Shown here: piece after piece, positions 8,374 to 17,300 of the stretch | How the letters are laid out: each line of letters begins with the position of its first letter | Position numbering within the stretch: the first letter of the stretch is position 1 | DNA from: an uncultured Flavobacteriales bacterium | GTDB lineage: Bacteria; Bacteroidota; Bacteroidia; Flavobacteriales_D; Parvicellaceae | Assembly: GCA_943788115.1 (NCBI GenBank) | Contig: CALSPA010000018.1 | Coordinates: forward strand, 1 to 57,846 | Direction of reading: 5' to 3' | Length of the DNA stretch: 57,846 nucleotides | Position numbers and translations under genes: made by a program | Notes under the pieces: model-generated | Databases searched by the model: none | Seen by the model: only the letters and a program-made list of their open reading frames with translations | What the model was told of the DNA's origin: nothing

Positions 8374-11095
8374 CTTTTTCTTTAGTTTTAGTATTGTTAA
8401 ATTTATATGTTAGACGAGCTAAAAAATACCTTGATATAATGGTTGTTCTGTTGTCTATAATTACATTGTCATTTATTATTCTTTGTGCTATTATGTTTTG
8501 ATTTAGTATGTCATTACCAGAAATAGATAAAATTAAATTTTCAGTCTTTAAAAATCGTTTGCTAATTTCAAAGTCCCAGATTAATAGATTTATGTTTCTA
8601 TCCAAGCTTTGAGGGTAAGATTGAATTTCATAGGTAGCTTCAGTTTCTATTCTTAATTTAAAAGGTAAATCTATGCCAAATTCCACAAAATATTCTTGAG
8701 CATAATAGGGTTGATTACTTGAAATCGCTAAAGTACTAGATGGTGAATAATAGGAGTAGCTTCCTCCTAAGTTAAGTTCTAAAGAATCTGTTTCTATTTC
8801 AAATTCTAATTCTCCAGAAAGATTTAAAGTATTTGTTGTGTTTTCATTGGAGTTTACAAAGTTGGTTGTGTTGTTGTAGCTGGTGTTTAAATTAGGATTA
8901 ATACTTAAAACACTTCCTAGAATGGGTATGCCTGCTCCGAAATACATGTTTGCAGAGCTATTTTGATCAATGTTTACGGTTTGCGATATTGTTTTCCCAA
9001 AATTATCATATTCAACAGATGATGAAAAAGCATTTTGTGTAATATTATAATTGGCTCCTGTATAAATGTAGCTTCCGGTTAGTGCTTTCCACTTGTTGTA
9101 TCTTAAACTAAAATTATGAGAGTAGGTCGGAATTAATTCACTGTTTCCAATAGTTATTCTATTTGGATTGGTATTGTCTTGTACTGGTTGTAGCTGATTT
9201 ATTGACGGTTGTGCAGAGTTTGTCTTGTAAGACAGTCTTAATCTTTGTGAATTACTAAACTTGTAATTATAATTAAATTGGGGCAAGAAGTTAAATATGT
9301 TCTGTTTTATAGTGCTGTCATTAATGTCAATATTATCTATGCTAACATTTCTTTGATATGCTCCAATTTTTAATTTATGCTTAAAGAATTTTAGATTAAA
9401 AAATAAACCTAAACGATTGGTGAACCGATTGGTAGTGAAATCATTGGTAAGGTTACTGTTAAGTAATGAATATTCGTTATTAGATGCATTAAAATCGTTA
9501 GTCTTTTTTTGTTGTTGATTGCTGTTATATCTTGAATAGTAATCTATAATTGCTGTCCATCTTTTAGAAAGAGGCTCTTTAAATGAAATTAGCCCACTGT
9601 GATTTTGATTAATTTGATTTCCAAATTGTTTTTGATCTAAAGTGTCGTTTAATGCTGTGGTGTTTTCGTAATTGTCAAGGAAATAAAGATCTGTTGTGTC
9701 TTTACTTTCAGAGTAGCTATTTTTAATTGTCAAAGACAATTCTCTTTTTTCTTTTTTAAATTTTCTTATTAAAAGTAATTCATTAGAGATTGTTTGAGAC
9801 TCCCCGGAATTTAAATTAAAATTTCTAGTGTATGAACTTAGATCTCCTTCTTCGTTTATGAATCTAGTTGAATCATTTTGAGTAGACAAACCTGATGAAT
9901 TGGTGTATTTTGGCTTTATTTCAAGTTCAGTTAGTGAATCTAATTTAATGTTGAGCTTTAAATTTAGACTGTGCTTTTCACTTTTTTGATATGCATTTCC
10001 TAAATCTGAGGTGTAATAAGTAGTGTCAGGTAAGAAATATTGTGAAGATAAATCAGAAATACTATTCATTTCATTGTTAGAATAGGTGTAATTAGCTCCA
10101 ATCTTTATTTTTTTTGAAATTTTATCTGAGAAATAAAACCCAGTTCTAAATGTTCTTGGAATTCCAGATTGAGAGTTTGAATTGTTGTTTTCCCACCATC
10201 TGCCTCCAAAATTAGATTCATTACTTAATCCAAATTTTTTGGTGTCTGAAAAGCCAAAATTAGATCTCGGTGTATTGGTCCCAAGTGCAAAAACAGAAAG
10301 CTTGAAATCGTTCTTAAATCTATTGGCAAGGAATTCTCCTTCATAAAAGTTTTGAAAATCTGAAGCTCCAGAAATTTTACCGAAGTATCCTTTTTTAGAG
10401 CCTTCTTTAAGTCTTAAGTCCATTACTTGAATGGTTTCTTCAGCAGTTTCACTTTCATCTTTGTTTTCTTCCTCATAAATATTTACGGATTCAACTGTTT
10501 TAGCTCCTAAATTTTTTGTAGCTACGGTTGGGTCGTCTCCAAAGAATTCATCGCCATCAACTAAAATTTTATTGACAGCTAACCCTTGTGAAGTAATGGT
10601 TCCATTTTTATCTACGTCTATTCCAGGAAGTTTTTTTAATAAATCTTCTACCACTGCATTCTGTTTTGTTTTGAAGGAGTCGGCAACATAAACTAAGGTG
10701 TCACCTCTAAAATAAATTGGTTCTTTATTGGCATAAATTGTAACTTCATTTATCATTTCACTTTTATCTGGAAGAATAGTATTAATAAGATTTAATTCAT
10801 TGTTGGAATTACTTCCCATAAAGAAGATTACTTTATCATCAAAATTATGGTGAGACATTATGATTTCTACTGTGTCTATAGGTAATCCTGTTATAGAAAA
10901 ATCACCATTAAAGTCTGTTCTGTCAAAACCTAATAAAACTGAATCGCTAAGACTTAAAACCATTACAACTACATTTTCAGTAGGGTTGTTATTATTAAGA
11001 GTATCAATAACATTTCCTTTAACCATCATCTGCTGAGAAAATGAATTGACAGAAATAAATAGAAGGAAAATTAGTGTGGGAAAAATATTTTTCAT
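8357..11095 (-). CDS. outer-membrane beta-barrel protein with CarboxypepD_reg-like plug region
   Basis: This is a protein of about 912 residues. A signal peptide (MKNIFPTLIF through FSQQ) is followed by a carboxypeptidase-regulatory-like beta domain, a TonB-plug-like region containing DTLVYVADSF and LLKKLPGIDVDKNG, and a long series of amphipathic beta strands with abundant Asn, Ser and Tyr typical of a 22-stranded barrel. It resembles the 'outer membrane beta-barrel family' proteins that accompany GLPGLI genes, rather than a classical siderophore receptor, and no substrate can be predicted. The first in-frame ATG (11158) overlaps a promoter-like element, and the signal peptide begins at the ATG at 11093-11095, so I prefer the latter start. 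The barrel and GLPGLI genes overlap. Confidence 0.88.
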   Translation of the reverse strand: MKNIFPTLIFLLFISVNSFSQQMMVKGNVIDTLNNNNPTENVVVMVLSLSDSVLLGFDRTDFNGDFSITGLPIDTVEIIMSHHNFDDKVIFFMGSNSNNELNLINTILPDKSEMINEVTIYANKEPIYFRGDTLVYVADSFKTKQNAVVEDLLKKLPGIDVDKNGTITSQGLAVNKILVDGDEFFGDDPTVATKNLGAKTVESVNIYEEENKDESETAEETIQVMDLRLKEGSKKGYFGKISGASDFQNFYEGEFLANRFKNDFKLSVFALGTNTPRSNFGFSDTKKFGLSNESNFGGRWWENNNSNSQSGIPRTFRTGFYFSDKISKKIKIGANYTYSNNEMNSISDLSSQYFLPDTTYYTSDLGNAYQKSEKHSLNLKLNIKLDSLTELEIKPKYTNSSGLSTQNDSTRFINEEGDLSSYTRNFNLNSGESQTISNELLLIRKFKKEKRELSLTIKNSYSESKDTTDLYFLDNYENTTALNDTLDQKQFGNQINQNHSGLISFKEPLSKRWTAIIDYYSRYNSNQQQKKTNDFNASNNEYSLLNSNLTNDFTTNRFTNRLGLFFNLKFFKHKLKIGAYQRNVSIDNIDINDSTIKQNIFNFLPQFNYNYKFSNSQRLRLSYKTNSAQPSINQLQPVQDNTNPNRITIGNSELIPTYSHNFSLRYNKWKALTGSYIYTGANYNITQNAFSSSVEYDNFGKTISQTVNIDQNSSANMYFGAGIPILGSVLSINPNLNTSYNNTTNFVNSNENTTNTLNLSGELEFEIETDSLELNLGGSYSYYSPSSTLAISSNQPYYAQEYFVEFGIDLPFKLRIETEATYEIQSYPQSLDRNINLLIWDFEISKRFLKTENLILSISGNDILNQNIIAQRIINDNVIIDNRTTIISRYFLARLTYKFNNTKTKEKDASFH

Positions 11096-11130
11096 GAATT
11101 GAAAAGTTCTTTTGTTTTTAGAGGTTTTAA

Positions 11131-11158
11131 TAAAATTACGTTTAATCACTCTAACCAA
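11131..11158 (-). promoter_or_regulatory. Bacteroidota-type promoter for the barrel-GLPGLI-phosphatase genes
   Basis: Reading the minus strand there is TTG, 17 bases, then TAATTTTA, seven of eight matches to the Bacteroidota -33/-7 pattern TTG-N17-20-TAnnTTTG. It would start transcription about 30 nt upstream of the preferred barrel start codon. In an AT-rich genome such matches can arise by chance. Confidence 0.4.
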
Positions 11159-11288
11159 TTATTGAATTTATATGAATGGTAATTGATGTTTAAACTTTTA
11201 ATTTATAACCTTAGATGTTTAAAATCTAATGGGGTTTGATTAAGAGGCCAAGAGGTTTATTTTTAGGTTGTAATTAGTTGAAATTAAG

Positions 11289-12635
11289 TTAGTTGTCTAA
11301 CTTCAATTCATTAAGAAGTTTCTGCTCTTTTTCTTGTTCAGTAAATATCATTTTCATTATTCCATCCGCACCAACTTCAGTTAGTTTTACATGACCGGTC
11401 TGATTAATCATGTACGGATTATAACCAGTTTTAACTTTAATGTAGTTAGAGGTAAAGCCAAACATAACTCCATTTTCTTCTTGTTTTTCAAAGACTACTT
11501 TTTCATTTGCACCTTGTTGAGAGATGTAAAAAGCTCTTTTTTTCTTTTCACTTAAGTTACGGAGCTGTTTGCTTCTTTGTTTTCTAATAGAAATTGGAAC
11601 AACATCATTCATTCTTGTTGCTGTTGTATTGGCTCTTTCCGAATATGTGAATACATGCAGGTATGATAGAGGCAAATCAATTAAAAAATCCATTGTTTTT
11701 TTAAATTCCTCATCAGTTTCACCAGGGAATCCAACAATTACGTCTGCTCCAATACAAGCTTGTGGCATTAATGTTTTAATGAGGGATATTCTATTTCTGT
11801 AAAGTTCTGTATTATACCTTCTTCTCATTTTTTTTAGAAGGATGTCAGAGCCACTTTGTAAAGGAATGTGAAAATGAGGAACAAATTTCTTTGATTCTTT
11901 AACAAAGTTGATAATTTGAGTGTTTAGTAAGTCTGGTTCTATTGATGAAATTCTAAATCGATCAATTTCTTTAATATGATCTAATTCTTGAATTAATGAT
12001 AAAAATGTTTCTTTAGTTCCGTTTCCAAAGTCGCCAATATTGACTCCAGTTAAAACAACTTCTTTTACATTTTTAGTAGCAAGCTCTTTAGCTTTTAAAA
12101 TTGTTTGCTCAACAGTTCCGCTTCTGCTTTTACCTCTAGCAAGTGGAATAGTACAAAAAGAGCAAAAATAATTACAACCATCCTGAATTTTTAAAAATGA
12201 TCTTGTTCTGTCACCAATACTGTAACCAGGAATAAATGTATTAGTTTCTTTTATGTGATCATTCTTAATTATTGTATTGGTATTTTTATTTAAATCAGTC
12301 AGGTATTTCGAAATGTTAAATTTTTCATTTGCACCTAGAACAAAGTCGACCCCTTCAATAGTTGATATTTCTTTGGGTTTAAGTTGTGCGTAGCATCCAA
12401 TAACAAATACCTTCGCACTGGGATTATAGCTCAGGGCTTTTCTAACAATATTTCGACACTTTTTATCTGCTTGTTCTGTTACAGAGCAGGTGTTTATTAC
12501 ATAAACATCTGCACCGTCATCAAAATGAATTTTAGCAAAACCTTCTTTTTCAAGAGACCTTGCAATAGTGCTTGTTTCAGAGAAATTAAGTTTACAACCT
12601 AATGTGTGATATGCTACTGTACCAAATTGGTTCAT
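11289..12635 (-). CDS. mtaB: tRNA (N6-threonylcarbamoyladenosine(37)-C2)-methylthiotransferase MtaB
   Basis: This 448-residue radical-SAM methylthiotransferase adds a methylthio group to t6A37 in tRNAs reading ANN codons. The N-terminal UPF0004 domain carries the three auxiliary-cluster cysteines (Cys14 in LGCKLN, Cys50 in INTCSV, Cys81 in GCYAQ). The radical-SAM motif is CNYFCSFC (Cys154/158/161) in the GCNYFCSFCTIP context, and a C-terminal TRAM-like domain follows. The GCKLN signature and the overall order fit the MtaB (e-MtaB/CDKAL1-like) branch rather than MiaB or RimO. It is a single gene flanked by intergenic DNA on both sides. Confidence 0.93.
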   Translation of the reverse strand: MNQFGTVAYHTLGCKLNFSETSTIARSLEKEGFAKIHFDDGADVYVINTCSVTEQADKKCRNIVRKALSYNPSAKVFVIGCYAQLKPKEISTIEGVDFVLGANEKFNISKYLTDLNKNTNTIIKNDHIKETNTFIPGYSIGDRTRSFLKIQDGCNYFCSFCTIPLARGKSRSGTVEQTILKAKELATKNVKEVVLTGVNIGDFGNGTKETFLSLIQELDHIKEIDRFRISSIEPDLLNTQIINFVKESKKFVPHFHIPLQSGSDILLKKMRRRYNTELYRNRISLIKTLMPQACIGADVIVGFPGETDEEFKKTMDFLIDLPLSYLHVFTYSERANTTATRMNDVVPISIRKQRSKQLRNLSEKKKRAFYISQQGANEKVVFEKQEENGVMFGFTSNYIKVKTGYNPYMINQTGHVKLTEVGADGIMKMIFTEQEKEQKLLNELKLDN

Positions 12636-12765
12636 GTTGCAAAACTAATTCAAACCTTATAAATAATCATCAAAGCATTTAAAAAGTTGATATTTCTTTC
12701 ATTAGTATATTTTAGAATACCTATTAAGCATTGTCAATTGCCTTAAATTAATAACTTTATTGAGT

Positions 12766-14397
12766 ATGAGATTTCAGCTTATAATATTTTTGATTAGTAT
12801 TCTTTTTTTAAGCAGTTGTTCTTTTAATAAATCTAATGCTAATGCATCTGATAAAGCTATTTTCAAATACAATGAACCTGGTGGAATTCTTTGGTTAGAT
12901 CCTGCTAAAATGTCTAAGTATGAAGATTTTTTGATTTCTCAACAGCTTTTTAATGGGTTAGTGACGTTGGATAGTAATTTAAATTTAATTCCATCTATTG
13001 CACATTCATGGGACATTAGTAATAATGGTAAAACATATACTTTTTATTTAAGAAAAGATGTCTTTTTTCACTCTTCCAATTTACTTGATGATTATTCATC
13101 AAATGTAAAGGCAGAGGATGTGGCTTATTCTTTTTTAAGAATTTCAAACCCTGCAACAGCATCTCCAGGTAGATACATATTCGACTTTTTAGTTCCTTCT
13201 TATAAAGGTGTTTATGTTTTAGATGATTATACTTTAGAAATTAATTTAATTAAACCTCAACCCTCATTTATTTATCAATTGTGTTTGCCATATGGATATG
13301 TTGTTCCTTCTGAAGTTGTTGAACACTACGGAGCAGATTTTTCTCAACATGTAATAGGTACAGGTCCTTTTCTTTTAAATAAATGGAAAAAAGATGTTAA
13401 GCTTATTTTAAGTAAAAATGAGAATTATTTTGAGCATGATAAACAGGGTGTAAAAATCCCATACATTGATGGGGTTTCGGTAACATTTGTAAAGGATAGA
13501 AATCAAGAGTACATCAATTTTAAGTCAGGTAAATTAGACATGATTTCTGGATTAGACGAAGACGGGAAAGACAATCTTTTATCTGTAGATGGAGAGCTTA
13601 ATGAAAAGCATCATGAATTGTACTATCTTAAAAAAACAGCATGGTTAAATACAGATTATATCGGAATTTTGGTTGACGATAGTATCAATAAAGCACTAAA
13701 TAACCCACTGAAAAGTAAGCAGCTTAGAAATGCAATTGGGTATTCCATTGATAGGTATAAACTTGTAAAGTTTTTAAGAAATGGAGTAGGAGTTCCAGCA
13801 AGAAATGGTTTTATTCCTAAAGGAATGCCTGGTTTTAATGAGTATAAAATTAAAGGATATGATTTTGATTTAAATCGTGCTCTAAAACTTTCAAAAGACC
13901 TTCCAAAGGATAAAATTAAAATTACATTGTCTGCATCAGAACAGTACAAAACACTTTGCGAGTTTTTACAAAATGAAATTCAACAAATAGGAATAAAAGT
14001 AGATGTTGATATACATACCAATTCTGCATTACGTCAAAGAGTAGCTAATTTTGATGCTGTTTTTTACAGGAAATCTTGGGTTGCTGATTTTCCGGAACCC
14101 ATGAATTATTTTCAATTATTTTATGGTGAATATTTTTTTCCTGATAATGGAACAAATTATTATCATTTTAAAAATAAGCAGTACGATAGCTTATATCTAA
14201 AAGCTTCAATGGAGCAGAATCGAAAAATAAGATATACCTATTATAAACAAATGCAACAAATTATACACGATTTTGCTCCTGTTATACCATTGTTTTATGC
14301 TGAAACACTTAGGTTTTATCACAATTATATTTCGGGTGTAAGTAGTAATTCTATGAACATGTTAAATTTAAAAGAAGTTAAAATTAAAAAAAGTTAA
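12766..14397 (+). CDS. ABC transporter substrate-binding lipoprotein (SBP family 5, peptide type)
   Basis: This exported lipoprotein of about 543 residues has a lipobox LFLSSC near residue 20 and the SBP_bac_5 fold: LDPAKMSKYEDFLISQQLFN at the N-terminal lobe, SWDISNNGKTYTFYLRKDV, and TGPFLLNKW. It belongs to the oligopeptide/dipeptide-binding (OppA/DppA) family and would deliver peptides or similar ligands to an inner-membrane permease. No permease or ATPase gene is adjacent, so the transporter must be encoded elsewhere. A TTG six bases upstream is also in frame; the ATG at 12766 is preferred. A loose promoter match (TTG at 12731, TAACTTTA at 12752-12759) would give an almost leaderless mRNA. 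Confidence 0.9.
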   Translation: MRFQLIIFLISILFLSSCSFNKSNANASDKAIFKYNEPGGILWLDPAKMSKYEDFLISQQLFNGLVTLDSNLNLIPSIAHSWDISNNGKTYTFYLRKDVFFHSSNLLDDYSSNVKAEDVAYSFLRISNPATASPGRYIFDFLVPSYKGVYVLDDYTLEINLIKPQPSFIYQLCLPYGYVVPSEVVEHYGADFSQHVIGTGPFLLNKWKKDVKLILSKNENYFEHDKQGVKIPYIDGVSVTFVKDRNQEYINFKSGKLDMISGLDEDGKDNLLSVDGELNEKHHELYYLKKTAWLNTDYIGILVDDSINKALNNPLKSKQLRNAIGYSIDRYKLVKFLRNGVGVPARNGFIPKGMPGFNEYKIKGYDFDLNRALKLSKDLPKDKIKITLSASEQYKTLCEFLQNEIQQIGIKVDVDIHTNSALRQRVANFDAVFYRKSWVADFPEPMNYFQLFYGEYFFPDNGTNYYHFKNKQYDSLYLKASMEQNRKIRYTYYKQMQQIIHDFAPVIPLFYAETLRFYHNYISGVSSNSMNMLNLKEVKIKKS

Positions 14398-14454
14398 AAT
14401 TTCTAGACAAAACATAGAATAATTAAAAAGTTAATTAGTTTAGAAGAAAAAAAC

Positions 14455-14976
14455 ATGAAAAATATATTATTAATATTCATTTTAACAATCAATTTTGCAA
14501 TGGGTCAAAAAAGCTTACATGAATTCAATTTCACTAGTATAGAAGGTAAAGAAGTTTCGTTTTCTGATTTTCTTGGTAAAAAAATATTAATTGTAAATAC
14601 TGCAAGTAAATGTGGTTTTACACCTCAATATAAGGGTTTAGAAGAGTTACATAATAAGTACAAAGATAATTTGGTTATAATTGGTTTTCCTGCAAATAAT
14701 TTTGGAGCTCAAGAGCCAGGATCAAATCAAGAAATTGAATCTTTTTGCGAAAAAAATTATGGTGTATCCTTTTTAATGGCCGAAAAAGTTTCTGTCAAGG
14801 GAAGTGATATTGATCCTATTTTTTCTTGGTTAAATAAACAAGATAATCCTAGTTTTAAGGGTGATATTAATTGGAATTTTGAGAAATATTTATTGGATGA
14901 TAGAGGTCAGCTAATTGATAGATTTAGAAGTATGACTAAGCCAATGTCTTCAAAGATAACTTCTCAGCTTAATTAG
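14455..14976 (+). CDS. glutathione peroxidase family protein (exported)
   Basis: This 173-residue thioredoxin-fold peroxidase reduces hydroperoxides, in bacteria generally with thioredoxin as reductant. The catalytic residues are visible: the peroxidatic Cys53 in NTASKCGFTPQYKGLE (a cysteine, not selenocysteine), Gln86 in FGAQEPG and Trp in INWNFEKYL. A hydrophobic N-terminal segment ending MGQ (residue 18) looks like a signal peptide, which places the enzyme in the envelope. It sits alone between the peptide-binding lipoprotein and the SDR gene. Confidence 0.92.
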   Translation: MKNILLIFILTINFAMGQKSLHEFNFTSIEGKEVSFSDFLGKKILIVNTASKCGFTPQYKGLEELHNKYKDNLVIIGFPANNFGAQEPGSNQEIESFCEKNYGVSFLMAEKVSVKGSDIDPIFSWLNKQDNPSFKGDINWNFEKYLLDDRGQLIDRFRSMTKPMSSKITSQLN

Positions 14977-15039
14977 TTTTTGTTTCTTATAGTAGGGAGG
15001 TTTTATTTTACTTTTTTTATAAATTATAAATAAATATTT

Positions 15040-15745
15040 ATGACTAAAATTTCTGGATTAAAAGTTTTAATTACTGGTGGTAGTTCTGGTATTGGAAAGG
15101 CTACTGCAAAACTGTTGATATCTCAAGGTGCTATTGTTGCCATTACAGGAAGAGATAAGAAAAAATTGGAAAAAGTTGCCCAAGAAATTCAAGCAATTCC
15201 AATTCATTTAGATGTTTCAAAATACAAGTCTATTGATGTTAAGGTTTTAGATGCTTTTCACTCAATGGGGGGTATGGATGTTTTAGTTAATAATGCTGGG
15301 ATTGGTGTTTTTGGTGAATTATCTGATGTTAAAATCGAACATTTTGAAACTACTTACGCAACTAATGTTTTTGGGGTTGACATTAATTACTCAAGAAGTG
15401 GTTAAGTTTTTCAAAACTCAGGAAAAAGGCACAATAATTAACATTGGATCTACAGCTGCATCTAAAGGATTTGCAGGAGGTTCTGTATATGCGTCTTCTA
15501 AGTTTGCTTTGAGAGGTTTAACCCAGTGTTGGAGAAGTGAATTGAGAAAATACAACATTAGAGTTGCTCTGGTAAATCCAAGTGAAGTGCCTACTGCATT
15601 TAATAATGTAAATAGAGAAGAAAGAAAAGAGGTGAGTAATAAGCTTTCTTCACATGAAATTGCACATGCAATTCAAAACGTTATTGGTATGGATTCGAGA
15701 GGTTTTATATCTGAAATGGATGTTTGGGCTACAAACCCTTTTTAA
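15040..15745 (+). CDS. short-chain dehydrogenase/reductase, interrupted by a +1 frameshift
   Basis: This is an NAD(P)-dependent SDR of unknown substrate. The first frame (to 15405) has the Rossmann motif TGGSSGIG and the NNAG motif; the second frame (to 15745) has the catalytic YASSK (YxxxK) preceded by INIGSTAA. The frames join at the run TTTTTGGGG (15368-15376): deleting one base gives TNVFGLTLITQEVV, an ordinary SDR sequence, and a gene of exactly 235 codons including the stop. The break is therefore one extra base in a homopolymer, probably a sequencing error, although a pseudogene cannot be excluded. Confidence 0.85.
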
Positions 15746-15798
15746 TTTTATTTAGTTGAATTATCTGCTATCTTAGCAACTTTAGTTTTTAAAATTAC

Positions 15799-16597
15799 AT
15801 GGGTAAATCACTTTATATTGCTTCAGTTGTTTTCGTTTCAGCTTTTATTTTTGCCGGTTGTGGTAATTCTGATGTTAAACAAGAAATTATTTCAAGTGAC
15901 TCAATATTACAGCAGCACGAATTATTATATCCACAGGATATTATTTATTTTTCTCAAGATTTTTTTTTAGCCATTAGATATGAAGATCCTATTGAATCTT
16001 TTTTAGATACCATTGCTAAATTAAATCTTGATAAATTATCTAACGATTTAAATTCTGAGGATATTAAATTGGCATTCTGGATTAACATTTATAATTCCAT
16101 GGTTCAGTCCAAGATTATTTTGGATGAGAATTCATTTAAAAATCAAAATTCATTTTTTAAAGATAAAGATGTTGACTTTGGGAGGTAATAAAATTTCTTT
16201 AGATGAAATTGAACCTGGGATAATCAGAGGGAAATCTTACACCAATAATGCCTTTCGTACATAGGTTTAAACTTAATAAACTCGATTATAGAATTCATTT
16301 TACTATGAATTGTGGTGCATCTCTTCTTGTCCTGCAATTGCTTATTATAAACCAGAGACTATTCAAGAAGATTTAGGTCTAGCAGAAAATGTTTTTGTTA
16401 ATTCTAATTCGAGTTATGATTCTTTGAATAACGTTTTATTCACAAGTGAACTCTTTAATTGGTTTAAAGAAGACTTTAATGGTGAAAGTGGAATAATTGA
16501 TATAATGAGAATAAATAATGTTATTCCATTTGATGTTGTGCCTTCCATTAAATACGAATCTTATAATTGGGATCTTAAATCTAAAAATTATAAATAA
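15799..16597 (+). CDS. DUF547 domain-containing exported protein, with several frameshifts
   Basis: Conceptual joining of three frames gives a DUF547 protein. An N-terminal signal with a lipobox-like FAGC is followed by FWINIYNSMVQ, then ISLDEIEPGIIRG, then KLDYRIHFTMNCGAS and SCPAIAYYKPETI, which are the characteristic DUF547 blocks in the usual order. Extra bases explain all the breaks: one in GGG at 16180-16182, one shortly before 16251, and a CT duplication near 16320-16325. The function of DUF547 proteins is unknown. Three disruptions in one short gene would suit a pseudogene, but the same insertion-only pattern affects neighbouring essential genes. The GT2 start follows 8 bp after its stop. 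Confidence 0.75.
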
Positions 16598-16604
16598 TTT
16601 TATC

Positions 16605-17300
16605 TTGTTAATTGATGTTATTATACCGGCATTTAATGAGGAAAAATCAATTAAAAATGTAATTAATGATATACCGTTTAATATAGTTAGGGACATTATT
16701 GTAGTTGATAATAATTCTAATGATTCAACTTCTGAAATGGCCTCTGATGCTGGGGCTTTAGTACTTTCTGAAACTACTCAAGGTTATGGTGCTGCTTGTA
16801 AAAAGGGGATTGATTATTTGAGTTCTAGGGCTGTTTTGCCAGATATAGTTGTTTTTTTAGATGCTGATTATTCAGATTATCCTGAGCAGCTAGTTGATTT
16901 AGTTAATCCAATAGAAAATAAAGATGTAGATATGGTTCTTGGTTCTAGGGTTGAAGGGGTAATGGCTAAAAATTCAATGCCTTTTCAACAGCGATTTGGT
17001 AATTGGCTGGCTACCAGTATGATTTCACTCTTTTTTGGACATAAGTTTACAGATTTGGGGCCGTTTAGAGCTGTCAAGTTCAATAAGCTTTTAGAGCTTA
17101 ATATGCAAGATGAAACATATGGATGGACAGTTGAGATGCAATTGAAAGCATTAAGGAATAAATTTAATATTATTGAAATTCCTGTAAATTACAGGCAAAG
17201 AATAGGGGAGAGTAAAATTTCTGGAACTTTTAAAGGTACAATTTTAGCTGGTTATAAAATTATTTACACCATATTTAAGTATTTATATTTAAGAAAATAA
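16605..17300 (+). CDS. family 2 glycosyltransferase, polyprenyl-phosphate-sugar synthase type
   Basis: This 231-residue GT-A enzyme resembles DPM1/polyprenyl-phosphate-mannose or -glucose synthases. Motifs are DVIIPAFNEE, VVDNNSNDST, the nucleotide/metal site FLDADYSDYPEQL and the acceptor-side YGWTVEMQLKA. No ATG exists near the conserved N-terminus; a TTG at 16605 puts the protein directly at LIDVIIPAFNEE and is the likely start, since longer in-frame versions overlap the DUF547 gene. The stop overlaps the ATG of the next gene by one base (TAATG), so the two are translationally coupled. It lacks a large C-terminal membrane domain, so its product is probably a lipid-linked sugar donor used by the GT-C protein two genes downstream. 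Confidence 0.82.
   Translation: MLIDVIIPAFNEEKSIKNVINDIPFNIVRDIIVVDNNSNDSTSEMASDAGALVLSETTQGYGAACKKGIDYLSSRAVLPDIVVFLDADYSDYPEQLVDLVNPIENKDVDMVLGSRVEGVMAKNSMPFQQRFGNWLATSMISLFFGHKFTDLGPFRAVKFNKLLELNMQDETYGWTVEMQLKALRNKFNIIEIPVNYRQRIGESKISGTFKGTILAGYKIIYTIFKYLYLRK

Noticed and set aside
15293..15745. A separate short gene after the first SDR frame
   Set aside because: It is the second half of the same SDR; one base in TTTTTGGGG joins both halves into a normal protein.
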